64,000 bases of DNA from QQWI01 sp964522015 (GTDB lineage Bacteria; Bacillota; Clostridia; Peptostreptococcales; Acidaminobacteraceae): contig CAZFST010000006.1 of assembly GCA_964522015.1 (NCBI GenBank), positions 62,001 through 126,000 of the forward strand, in the 5' to 3' direction. The position numbers were made by a program, and so were the translations under genes. Numbering within the stretch: the stretch's first letter is position 1; every line of letters begins with the position of its first letter. Below, piece by piece: positions 50,309-58,159 of the stretch. Below the pieces are notes generated by a model that saw nothing but the letters and a program-made list of their open reading frames with translations, was not told the DNA's origin and made no database searches.

Positions 50309-51709
50309 ATGAATAAAATTCCTGTGATTGGTCCAACATATGAAGAAATGCTGCACCCCTGGAAAATCGCCCCACAAATACGAGCAAAAGCACTGGAAAT
50401 GAAAGATAAAGATCCACTGCATCCCATTAATTTATACAATATCAACTGGCGAGATGGTAACGACAAGTATCAGTATTTTGTATTGCCACCCAGTTTTACA
50501 GGGATTGCTGCCAATGTAATTGTCATGTATGCCAAAAACTTTCCATCAGGTTCCCACAAGGTGGGGCCAACATATTCGGTACTAACTGAACAAACCGTCA
50601 CTGGCATGGTAGACCCCAGTAAACACACTTTGGTGTGGCCATCCACAGGTAATTACGGTGTGGGTGGGGCATGGGTGAGCTCTCGAATGAACTATAAGTC
50701 CCTTGTAATTCTCCCGGAAGACATGTCCCAAGAACGGTTTGATCTTATACGCTCTTATGGATCAGATGTGATTGCCACTGAGGGGTGTGAGTCAAATGTT
50801 AAAGAAATCTATGATAAGACCCACGAACTCACCCGGGAAGATCCAGAACATATCAGGATACTGAATCAATTTGAATCCTTTGCAAACTACCGCTTTCACT
50901 ATACAGTGACCGGTGGCACACTGGTATCCCTTGTTCAAGAAGAAGCCATTGGCAACGGGGAGATTGCAGCTGTGGTCTTAACAGTTGGCTCCGCAGGTAC
51001 CATCGCCAGTGGGGACAGGATTAAAAAGACCTTCCCAAACTGCAAGATTGTTGCAGGGGAACCGGTTCAATGTGCAACACTCTCATTAAATGGCTATGGT
51101 GCCCATGATATTCAAGGGATTGGGGACAAGCATGTCACATGGATTCACAATGTGATGAATATGGATGGTGTGGTGCAATTAGATGATATGGATTGCAAGC
51201 GACTCTTAAAAGTCATCGCTTCGGAGACAGGAAGAGCGTATCTAAAGACCATTATGGACCCCAACCTTGTGGATTTTATGGGGGACAAGCTAGGGATTTC
51301 TGGAGTTGCCAATATACTTGGGGCCATTAAAACCGCAAAATATTATGATTTAAAAGCTGGCGAAAATATTGTGGTGGTGGCAACGGACTCTTTGGACCGT
51401 TACCATTCTGTGATGGGCATGATGCCAGAGTATACTTTTGAGGAATCTAGGGCAATAGTGGAGAGACTAACTCGTTACCAAGAGCCCCAGCCATTTTTTG
51501 AAGGGGATAGGCATAACCGCCTAAGATGGCATAACCTTAAGTATTACACTTGGATTGAGCAGCAATTTAAACAGGTAGAAGACCTGAACCGCATGCTAAG
51601 CCAAGACTTTTGGAATGCCCAGGCCATGAAAGTATCCGATATAGACTTATTGATTAAAGCCTACCGCACTGAGCACGAAGCAGAACTTCGTCAGGTATTA
51701 GGCTACTAA
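50309..51709 (+). CDS. Fold-type-II PLP enzyme (lyase/synthase) of the purine cluster
   Basis: 466 residues from ATG 50309 (AAGAGG upstream; the earlier GTG 50267 has no site). PLP lysine in F-P-S-G-S-H-K-V-G-P-T-Y (K84); phosphate loop likely L-T-V-G-S-A-G-T-I-A-S-G. S-T-G-N-Y-G-V-G-G-A-W matches the substrate-carboxylate loop of cysteine-synthase relatives. Its position, next to ygeY and ygeW, is that of ygeX (2,3-diaminopropionate ammonia-lyase) in E. coli, but the sequence is longer and reads closer to the cysteine/threonine synthase side of the fold. The 2,3-diaminopropionate assignment is therefore only inferred. Confidence 0.8.
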   Translation: MNKIPVIGPTYEEMLHPWKIAPQIRAKALEMKDKDPLHPINLYNINWRDGNDKYQYFVLPPSFTGIAANVIVMYAKNFPSGSHKVGPTYSVLTEQTVTGMVDPSKHTLVWPSTGNYGVGGAWVSSRMNYKSLVILPEDMSQERFDLIRSYGSDVIATEGCESNVKEIYDKTHELTREDPEHIRILNQFESFANYRFHYTVTGGTLVSLVQEEAIGNGEIAAVVLTVGSAGTIASGDRIKKTFPNCKIVAGEPVQCATLSLNGYGAHDIQGIGDKHVTWIHNVMNMDGVVQLDDMDCKRLLKVIASETGRAYLKTIMDPNLVDFMGDKLGISGVANILGAIKTAKYYDLKAGENIVVVATDSLDRYHSVMGMMPEYTFEESRAIVERLTRYQEPQPFFEGDRHNRLRWHNLKYYTWIEQQFKQVEDLNRMLSQDFWNAQAMKVSDIDLLIKAYRTEHEAELRQVLGY

Positions 51710-51782
51710 GACTTAGAACTGAGTTAGCCAGTTCTAGATATGGGATGATTGGCAATAATGAACTTAGAGAGGGGGGAGCGCC

Positions 51783-53147
51783 TTGGAGAGGGTTTATGAT
51801 CTAGCACTTGTCAATGGGAAGGTGTATCTTGGTGCAGAGGCTGGCTTTCAAGAGGTATCGGTTTATGTCCTTGGAGACAAGATTGCCGCTGTGACCCAAG
51901 ATAGGCTTAAAGTACTGGAAACCATAGACTGTAAAGGGTTAAAACTCTTACCAGGGCTGATTGATCCCCATGTGCATTTTGCCTTGGACTTAGGGAACAT
52001 TAAGAGTTGTGACGATTTTTATAGCGGCACCCGGGCAGCGGCCTTTGGGGGTATCACAACGGTTTTGGATTTTTTAGACCCTATCAGCAGCACCTCAGAG
52101 TTACAAGAGGCCTTTGATAAACGGGTGGCCCTTGCCATGGGACAAAAGCCAGTGGTGGATATTGGTTTTCACAGCACCTTGGGGAACTTCCAGGGGGATG
52201 TGTCTCAACTGGCAAAAGCGGTTAATGAGCTTGGCTTATTTGGTGTAAAGGTGTTTACAACCTATGCAGAGTCTAACCGGAAGATTGAAGAAGCCATTTT
52301 AGAGGACCTACTGGATCAACCGGTATTGACCCTTGTCCATGCAGAAAAGAATGGGCTGATCAAAAACGATTGGCATGATATCAGCACCTATCAAGATAGT
52401 CGGCCAATGGCATCTGAACTGGAGATGCTGGATTGGTTAAAATCCCATCTTGGAAAAGGTAGCTTGTATGTGGTCCATGTGTCCAGTGGCAGCGGTGTCT
52501 TAGCACTGGCTAATCAGGAAAACATCTTTGTTGAGACCTGTCCCCACTACGCACTTCTCGATGCCAGTATTTTCAGTGCTCCTGATGGTGGCAAATACTT
52601 GATGGCGCCGCCCTTAAGACCAAAAGAAGAGCAACTTAAACTGCAAGCGAACATCAGCTCAGTCCACACTATTGGCACAGATCATTGTCCATTTATGTTG
52701 GCTAAAAAGCTTGGTACCCATGACGCAAGCCTTGTACCCAAAGGGATTGGTGGCATCAGCTATAGTTTTTTAAGGATGTATCAGGCATTTGGGGATGCCG
52801 TGATTGATAAAATGAGCCGCAATGTGGCCACTATTTTTGGACTGGACAATAAGGGGTCTATTGAGGTGGGCAGGGATGCTGATTTTGCCCTCTTTGATGA
52901 AAACGGGGTGACTCATGAGTCCCAAGACCCCACCAACTGTGACTATAGTGCTTTTGATAGGGTTAGTGAGGATGGGAAGCTTAAAGGGGCAATTGTGGGC
53001 ACTATGCTAAGGGGTAAATGGGTGTTATATGAAGGTGTTTGGGGAATAGCGAGCCATGGGGACGTGCACCGTGGCTCACTAATAACGAGCCACGGTGCAC
53101 GTCCCCATGGCTCACCGAAAGGACAAAATGATGAAGGCGCTGATTAA
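51783..53147 (+). CDS. hydA: Dihydropyrimidinase/hydantoinase HydA-like, tail altered by a repeat
   Basis: 454 residues with TTG start behind GGGGGGAG. Cyclic amidohydrolase: L-P-G-L-I-D-P-H-V-H-F (metal HxH), G-V-K-V-F-T-T-Y (likely carboxylated Lys), V-H-A-E, H-V-S-S-G, and T-D-H-C-P-F (metal Asp). It opens dihydropyrimidine or hydantoin rings, a step in purine/pyrimidine catabolism. After R-G-K-W-V-L-Y-E-G the last about 34 residues (with S-H-G-D-V-H-R-G-S) are encoded by the REP-like palindrome at 53051-53113, not by family sequence. The frame overlaps ssnA by 17 nt. Confidence 0.92.
   Translation: MERVYDLALVNGKVYLGAEAGFQEVSVYVLGDKIAAVTQDRLKVLETIDCKGLKLLPGLIDPHVHFALDLGNIKSCDDFYSGTRAAAFGGITTVLDFLDPISSTSELQEAFDKRVALAMGQKPVVDIGFHSTLGNFQGDVSQLAKAVNELGLFGVKVFTTYAESNRKIEEAILEDLLDQPVLTLVHAEKNGLIKNDWHDISTYQDSRPMASELEMLDWLKSHLGKGSLYVVHVSSGSGVLALANQENIFVETCPHYALLDASIFSAPDGGKYLMAPPLRPKEEQLKLQANISSVHTIGTDHCPFMLAKKLGTHDASLVPKGIGGISYSFLRMYQAFGDAVIDKMSRNVATIFGLDNKGSIEVGRDADFALFDENGVTHESQDPTNCDYSAFDRVSEDGKLKGAIVGTMLRGKWVLYEGVWGIASHGDVHRGSLITSHGARPHGSPKGQNDEGAD
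53051..53113. repeat. REPIN-like palindrome in the hydA 3' end
   Basis: Two exactly complementary 27-nt arms (53051-53077 and 53087-53113) are separated by 9 nt. Each arm itself starts GAGCCA and ends TGGCTC with GTGCAC inside, so each can fold alone: two REP units in opposite orientation. The same unit occurs once at 60465-60491 and a diverged copy at 43017-43042. It lies in the hydA reading frame and just before the ssnA ribosome site. Confidence 0.9.
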
Positions 53148-54441
53148 TGTTAGGATTTACGACTATTTTAATTACATCCCAAACGGATTCGTTATTTATG
53201 ATGAGCGGGTCCGTTTAGTGGGGGATATGGTGAACTTTGAATTTGTCGGGGAGCAGTTTGATGGGGGAGATTTAGTGGACCAGGCCCATGTGTTTGATTG
53301 TGGCGGAAAGTTGCTATTACCCGGTTTGATTAATTTTCATACCCATGTTTACTCGGCCCTGGTGCGGGGATTTGACTTCAAGCGCTCACCTCAAACCTTT
53401 ACGGAACTCTTGGAAGGGGTTTGGTGGCGATTTGATCATTTTTTAACCTTGGATGACTTGGAACTTTGCGCCCATGCCTATGGCTTGGAGAGTCTGAAAA
53501 AGGGTGTGGTGGGGGTTATTGACCATCACGCCAGCGGTGTAATTCCCGGTTCTACCGCTGTGATTGAGAAGGGCCTTAAAGACGTCGGCCTCCACGGCTT
53601 GACCTGCTTTGAGACCAGCGACCGATTTGATATTCACGCAGCTATTGCAGAAAACCTTGAGATGATGAAACGAACAAATGGCCCCTTTGGTCTTCATGCT
53701 TCTATGAGTCTTTCGGATCATACTTTATATTCGATTAAGCAGGAGATTGACAAGCATCCAATCCATGTCCATTTGTCTGAAAGTCTTGAAGACCAAGAAA
53801 AATACCATGACACCCCCACCGTGAGACTCTTAAAAAGTGGCCTTTTAAATCCTAATTCTCTATTGGCTCATTGTGTTCACATCACAGAAAAAGACGCCCA
53901 TATTATAAAATCCCAGGGGGCTGTGATCGCCCTAAATCCCCGCAGTAATTTAAATAACCTGGTGGGAAGTTTCAATTTTGACCTCTTAAACAAAAAAGAA
54001 ATCCCCTTGGTTGTGGGAACTGACGGATTAGGCACTGATGTGGCAAGGAGTTGGCAGGATTTCTTCTATTGGGCTAAGGCCTCCACTGGAAAAATGGATG
54101 GGATGCTACTGTCTCAGTTAAAGGGTTATTTGAAGGAAAGTTATCGTATTTACGCCCATATGAGCGGAAGAAAACTGGGATCCTTTGAACCGAGTTTTGA
54201 ATTTGACGCCATACTGGTGGACTATGTGCCTTTCACCCCCATGACAGAGGAGAATGCTTTTTCCCACGTGTTTTACGGGGTTTTTGATCAAATGTCAGTT
54301 GAAAACGTATGGATTGGCGGAGAACTTAAACTGAAGAACCGTCAGCCAATCTTCACACCGGACTATGGTCCAGGTGATCAAAATGAAGCGGTTGAACGGC
54401 TGTGGCAAAGAATCGAGGCTAACGATGGATACAAAGGTTAA
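53131..54441 (+). CDS. ssnA: SsnA-like aminohydrolase
   Basis: 436 residues from ATG 53131 (AAAGGA 7 nt upstream; ATG 53128 adjacent). Amidohydrolase: L-P-G-L-I-N-F-H-T-H-V-Y-S-A-L-V-R-G (metal HxH), G-V-I-D-H-H-A-S, H-V-H-L-S-E, and V-G-T-D-G-L-G-T-D. W-W-R-F-D and T-C-F-E-T-S-D-R are SsnA group marks. In E. coli ssnA lies in the same purine cluster; members resemble guanine deaminase and chlorohydrolases. Deamination of a purine-derived ring is the inferred role. Overlaps the PreA-like gene by 17 nt. Confidence 0.9.
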   Translation: MKALINVRIYDYFNYIPNGFVIYDERVRLVGDMVNFEFVGEQFDGGDLVDQAHVFDCGGKLLLPGLINFHTHVYSALVRGFDFKRSPQTFTELLEGVWWRFDHFLTLDDLELCAHAYGLESLKKGVVGVIDHHASGVIPGSTAVIEKGLKDVGLHGLTCFETSDRFDIHAAIAENLEMMKRTNGPFGLHASMSLSDHTLYSIKQEIDKHPIHVHLSESLEDQEKYHDTPTVRLLKSGLLNPNSLLAHCVHITEKDAHIIKSQGAVIALNPRSNLNNLVGSFNFDLLNKKEIPLVVGTDGLGTDVARSWQDFFYWAKASTGKMDGMLLSQLKGYLKESYRIYAHMSGRKLGSFEPSFEFDAILVDYVPFTPMTEENAFSHVFYGVFDQMSVENVWIGGELKLKNRQPIFTPDYGPGDQNEAVERLWQRIEANDGYKG

Positions 54442-55660
54442 TCTACTGGGCTGTGTCTTTGAGAATCCCATATTGCCAGCGTCGGGACCCTTGGTTGAGG
54501 GATTAGAAAACCTACTGAGCTTAAGTGAATTGCCCCTTGGGGGTCTTGTGACAAAAACCATTTCGGTGGCTGGTGCCAGGGTTCAAAAGCCTTGCATAGT
54601 CGGCACTAAACACCTGCTTTACAACGCAGAACTGTGGAGCGAGCATCCCATTGAGTATTGGGTGGATGCCCTTCAAAGCTATAAAACAGAGATGAAAGTG
54701 AAGTTGCAGAGTCAGATGCAGGTTCAGATGCAAGGCCAGATGCAAGGACAGATACAAGGACAAAATCAAGGGATGTTTCGAGAAAAGCCACTTGGCATTA
54801 GCGTGGGCTATACCGCCGATGATTTTAAGATCATCGTGCCTCAGCTAAATCCCTTTGCGGATTTTTATGAGGTCAGTACCCATTATGCTAAGGATGCCCT
54901 GGAGAATATCGTGAAAACCATGGTGTCACTGACGGACAAGCCCGTTCTGATTAAGCTGAGTCCCCATATTATAGAGGACCTGCAGTTTGTGGAAGACATT
55001 TTGAGTTATGGGGCAAAGGGTGTGGTAGCTCTGAATTCCTTTGGTCCTGGGGTGGTGTTGGACCTGAAAAACAGGCAGGTGAAAATTGGTGATGCCAATG
55101 GTCACGCTTGGGTGTCAGGGCCTGCTATCAAGCCATTTGTACTTCAGCGAATTGCTAATTTGAGGCGTCACTTTCCAGACATGGTTCTCATCGGTTGCGG
55201 TGGTATAGAAACCCCAGAAGATGTCCTTGAGATGGTGATGGCAGGGGCGGATCTTGTGCAAATGCTATCCAGTGCACTGATTTATGGCAGGTATCACTAT
55301 ACAAAGGTGGTTGAAGGTTTGGTGCCAGCCATGGCTGCAAATGGCATTGCATCTATCAAGTCTCTAAGAGAAGAGGGCTTTAGCACCTCTCCTCCACAAA
55401 TACCGACAGGAGAGGTGCCCATCCCGTGCATCAACCTGCTGCAGTGCACGGGCTGCTTCAAATGCGTGCGGGTTTGTCCATTTGAAGCCTACGGCCAAGA
55501 GAAAACCTACCGGGACTTCAAGAGAAATCACACCCTTGCCAGCGGCTTTGTCAACAAGCCAATGGTTGATGAAAGCAAGTGCATCGGATGCGGGCTATGC
55601 ATTTCTTTGTGCCCAGCCTCTGCAATTAAGATCCGAGAGGTAGGTGATAGCTGTGTCTAA
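54425..55660 (+). CDS. PreA-like flavin/Fe-S dihydropyrimidine dehydrogenase subunit with coding repeat
   Basis: 411 residues from ATG 54425 (CGAGG upstream), inside the ssnA end. Dihydroorotate-dehydrogenase-like FMN barrel (L-G-C-V-F-E-N-P-I-L-P-A-S-G, G-C-G-G-I-E-T-P-E-D-V-L-E). Two C-terminal 4Fe-4S ferredoxin motifs: C-T-G-C-F-K-C-V-R-V-C-P and C-I-G-C-G-L-C-I-S-L-C-P. PreA-type subunits reduce or oxidise a pyrimidine or related ring. At about residues 97-119 a Q/M/G run (Q-M-Q-V-Q-M-Q-G-Q, ending N-Q-G-M) encoded by CAGATGCAAGGA-type repeats (54705-54775) interrupts a loop before L-G-I-S-V-G-Y. No PreT partner gene is near. Confidence 0.87.
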   Translation: MDTKVNLLGCVFENPILPASGPLVEGLENLLSLSELPLGGLVTKTISVAGARVQKPCIVGTKHLLYNAELWSEHPIEYWVDALQSYKTEMKVKLQSQMQVQMQGQMQGQIQGQNQGMFREKPLGISVGYTADDFKIIVPQLNPFADFYEVSTHYAKDALENIVKTMVSLTDKPVLIKLSPHIIEDLQFVEDILSYGAKGVVALNSFGPGVVLDLKNRQVKIGDANGHAWVSGPAIKPFVLQRIANLRRHFPDMVLIGCGGIETPEDVLEMVMAGADLVQMLSSALIYGRYHYTKVVEGLVPAMAANGIASIKSLREEGFSTSPPQIPTGEVPIPCINLLQCTGCFKCVRVCPFEAYGQEKTYRDFKRNHTLASGFVNKPMVDESKCIGCGLCISLCPASAIKIREVGDSCV

Positions 55661-56813
55661 GGGTATCACTTTAACCTGTGTCAGTTGCGGTCAAGTATTT
55701 GAGCCTCGTAAAGACCTCTATACCTGCCTGGCCTGCGGGCCATACCTTGGTACCCTTGAGGTGGGCTATCCCATGGAGACCTTGAAGACTCAAATTAAGC
55801 AATCGGATTTCCATAAACATGGCAGTCTATTTCAATTTGAAGCCCTTTTGCCTGTGGGTAGTGGGACCCCCATTGACAAGGCGGTTGGTGGGACGCCTCT
55901 TTTGGCTTTTGAAGGGGTGCTGGGTTTGAAGCGGCTCCTTATTAAGCATGATGGTGTTAGTTTGTCCGCTTCTTATAAGGATCGGGCCACGGTGATGGCC
56001 ATGAATTTGGCTCTGGCCGGGGGATATGAGACGATTTTTTGCGCTTCCACAGGGAATGCGGCTTCGTCCCTGGCAATTTTAACGGCTCATAGTGCCTTGA
56101 AAACTGTGATTTTTGTGCCTGAAACCATTCCAAAAGCAAAGCTTGCTCAACTTTTGGCGGCAGGGGCTATGGTGCATAAGATTCAGGGGACTTATGATGA
56201 TGCCTTTGAGGTTTCTTTGGCAGAGGGTTTGTCAAAAGGTTGGTATTGCAGGAATTCTGCTATTAATCCTTATTTACTTGAGGGTAAGAAAACTGGGGCA
56301 TTTGAGATTTTAGTGCAAAATGATTTTGTGGTGCCTGATTTTTGTTTTGTAGGGGTTGGGGACGGAACGGTGGTCAGTGGCCTAATCAAAGGGTTTGACG
56401 AATTTAGGCAACTAGGTCTGGTTGACCGAGTGCCTAAGATGATTGGTGTTCAACCAGAGGGGGCCATGACACTGAAGCGGGTTTTTGACCGAGGGGCGCC
56501 CTATGCACCTATAAAAGAGGCTGTATGTACTATGGCGGATAGCATTTGCGTTGGAAATCCCAGGGATGTGGTGAAAGCATGCCAATACATGGCCAGAAAC
56601 GGCGGTTATTTTGAGACGGTGACAGATGATGAAATTGCCGCTGCAGTGATTGAAATGACTACAAAGACAGGGGTTTTTGCAGAACCTGCTGGGGCTGTGT
56701 CCTACGCCGCCCTTAAAAAAATGGTGGCTCGGGGTGAGATTGGACCAGACCAGGTGGCAGTGCTTGTGGTGACTGGCAGCGGACTTAAGGATCCGCCTAA
56801 ATTAACTGAGTAG
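55653..56813 (+). CDS. Threonine-synthase-like PLP enzyme with N-terminal zinc ribbon
   Basis: 386 residues, GTG start at 55653 preferred (TAGGTGA 5 nt upstream); a GTG at 55644 is also open. Zinc-ribbon C9-x2-C12 and C25-x2-C28 before a fold-type-II PLP core: V-S-L-S-A-S-Y-K-D-R-A-T (K109), A-S-T-G-N-A-A-S-S, and V-V-T-G-S-G-L-K-D at the end. This is threonine synthase architecture, but an amino-acid role fits poorly with its place between PreA-like and hydroxylase genes. It may be a second amino-acid lyase of purine breakdown. No thrA or thrB is nearby. Confidence 0.85.
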   Translation: MSKGITLTCVSCGQVFEPRKDLYTCLACGPYLGTLEVGYPMETLKTQIKQSDFHKHGSLFQFEALLPVGSGTPIDKAVGGTPLLAFEGVLGLKRLLIKHDGVSLSASYKDRATVMAMNLALAGGYETIFCASTGNAASSLAILTAHSALKTVIFVPETIPKAKLAQLLAAGAMVHKIQGTYDDAFEVSLAEGLSKGWYCRNSAINPYLLEGKKTGAFEILVQNDFVVPDFCFVGVGDGTVVSGLIKGFDEFRQLGLVDRVPKMIGVQPEGAMTLKRVFDRGAPYAPIKEAVCTMADSICVGNPRDVVKACQYMARNGGYFETVTDDEIAAAVIEMTTKTGVFAEPAGAVSYAALKKMVARGEIGPDQVAVLVVTGSGLKDPPKLTE

Positions 56814-56840
56814 TGAGGGATATGGATTGAGGGGGATGAC

Positions 56841-57707
56841 ATGAAAATCACGGAATTTTACCGACCCATGGACGTTCAAGACGCCTACGAAAAATTGATG
56901 GGGCAAAAGAAAGCGACACTGATGGCAGGGGGCATGTTTTTACGACTTCAAAATCGGACCTTGCCACTGGTGATTGATCTGGAGGGCCTGAATTTATCAG
57001 GTGTGAAAGCAGGGAAAAAGCAAGGGGAAAGGGAAAGACAAGGACAAGGACAAGGACAAGGACAAGGACAAGGACAAGGACAAGGACAAGGACACAACCA
57101 GGGGATGCTTCAAGGCGAAACCCTTTTAATTGGTGCGATGACAAGCCTTCGGGACATTGAACTGAATGACAGGCTGCCAGAGGTATTGGTTGCAAGCGTC
57201 AGGCAAATTGCTGGGGTTGGGGTTAGAAATCTGGCTACCATTGGGGGCTCTGTTATGGGGCGCTACCCTTTTTCAGATATTAATACGGCACTGGCGGCCC
57301 TTGGAGCTGTGCTTCACTTTCACGTTGCTGGCCCCATGGCCATGGTGGATTTTTTAGAAGGCAGCTTAAAGGAACGGGATATGCTCCTTTGGATTGAAGT
57401 GCCAGTGAGGGAAGCTGTTAAAGGCAATTTCAGTGCTTTTAAGAGGGTCTACACTGATTTTGCCCTTTTGAATATGGCTCTAGTTAAACAGGTGCAAGGG
57501 ACTTCTGTAAACCGGTTAACAATCAGTATTGGCGCAAGGCCAGGTGCCGCTCAGACCCTTGATGTTCAGTATGTAGGCCAGTCGGCACAGGAGATTCTGG
57601 CTAATATAACATTTGGAGATGACTACCGGGCATCGGCAGCTTACCGGCGGGCCTTGGCAAGTGCCATGGTCACTGACGCCCTAGAGGAGGTGGCAAAATG
57701 GAAGTAA
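56841..57707 (+). CDS. Molybdenum hydroxylase FAD subunit, second set, with GQ-repeat insertion
   Basis: 288 residues; GGGGGA precedes the ATG. FAD-binding fold: L-M-A-G-G-M-F-L-R-L (atypical for the usual G-G-T-D loop), L-L-I-G-A-M-T-S-L-R-D-I-E, V-R-N-L-A-T-I-G-G-S-V-M-G-R-Y-P. Between N-L-S-G-V-K-A-G and G-E-T-L-L-I-G-A-M lies a run of about 35 residues rich in Q-G pairs and ending H-N-Q-G-M-L-Q, encoded by the GGACAA array at 57042-57089. The insertion is at a surface turn, so the enzyme may stay active. Overlaps the next gene by 10 nt. Confidence 0.87.
   Translation: MKITEFYRPMDVQDAYEKLMGQKKATLMAGGMFLRLQNRTLPLVIDLEGLNLSGVKAGKKQGERERQGQGQGQGQGQGQGQGQGHNQGMLQGETLLIGAMTSLRDIELNDRLPEVLVASVRQIAGVGVRNLATIGGSVMGRYPFSDINTALAALGAVLHFHVAGPMAMVDFLEGSLKERDMLLWIEVPVREAVKGNFSAFKRVYTDFALLNMALVKQVQGTSVNRLTISIGARPGAAQTLDVQYVGQSAQEILANITFGDDYRASAAYRRALASAMVTDALEEVAKWK
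57042..57089 (+). repeat. Hexanucleotide array (GGACAA) x8 inside the FAD-subunit gene
   Basis: Eight perfect GGACAA units in tandem, flanked by partial units (AGACAA before, GGACAC after). Translated as alternating Gln and Gly. The six-base period preserves the reading frame when copy number changes. Similar but degenerate units occur in the sufD and preA-like insertions. Confidence 0.95.
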
Positions 57708-58159
57708 CGCTTATTATCAACGGCGACCACTATCAATTTGCAGCACTTCCAGATGAGGTGTTGACAGATACCCTGAGAAAACTGGGTTTTAAAAGCGTCA
57801 AACGGGGCTGCGAAACGGCTAGCTGTGGTGTTTGTAACGTACTTTTAAACGGTGCCCTAATCCCTTCATGTGCCTATCTTACAGTCCGGGCGGATCACAA
57901 GGAAATCACCACACTTGAAGGGGTACAAGAGATTGCCAGGGAAATTGGCCAATATATCATCGCTGAAGGGGTCGAACAGTGCGGTTTTTGTTCCCCGGGA
58001 CATATGATGGCCATCATCGCCCTCTTCAAGCGTAATCCAGCCCCAACTCTTGATGAGATCAAGCATGAGCTGGCGGGTAATCTGTGCCGGTGCTCGGGCT
58101 ACGAGGGGCAACACAGGGCCTTGGTGGCTTATACAAAGGCGGTGGCCCATGAAAGCTAG
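57698..58159 (+). CDS. Molybdenum hydroxylase [2Fe-2S] subunit, second set
   Basis: 153 residues; GAGGAGG 6 nt before the ATG. Fe-S ligands C38-x4-C43-x2-C46, C58, then Q-C-G-F-C (C95, C98) and L-C-R-C-S-G-Y (C130, C132). Distinct in sequence from the 46709 subunit, so it is not a recent duplicate. It connects the FAD and Mo subunits on either side and overlaps the latter by 11 nt. Confidence 0.95.
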   Translation: MEVTLIINGDHYQFAALPDEVLTDTLRKLGFKSVKRGCETASCGVCNVLLNGALIPSCAYLTVRADHKEITTLEGVQEIAREIGQYIIAEGVEQCGFCSPGHMMAIIALFKRNPAPTLDEIKHELAGNLCRCSGYEGQHRALVAYTKAVAHES

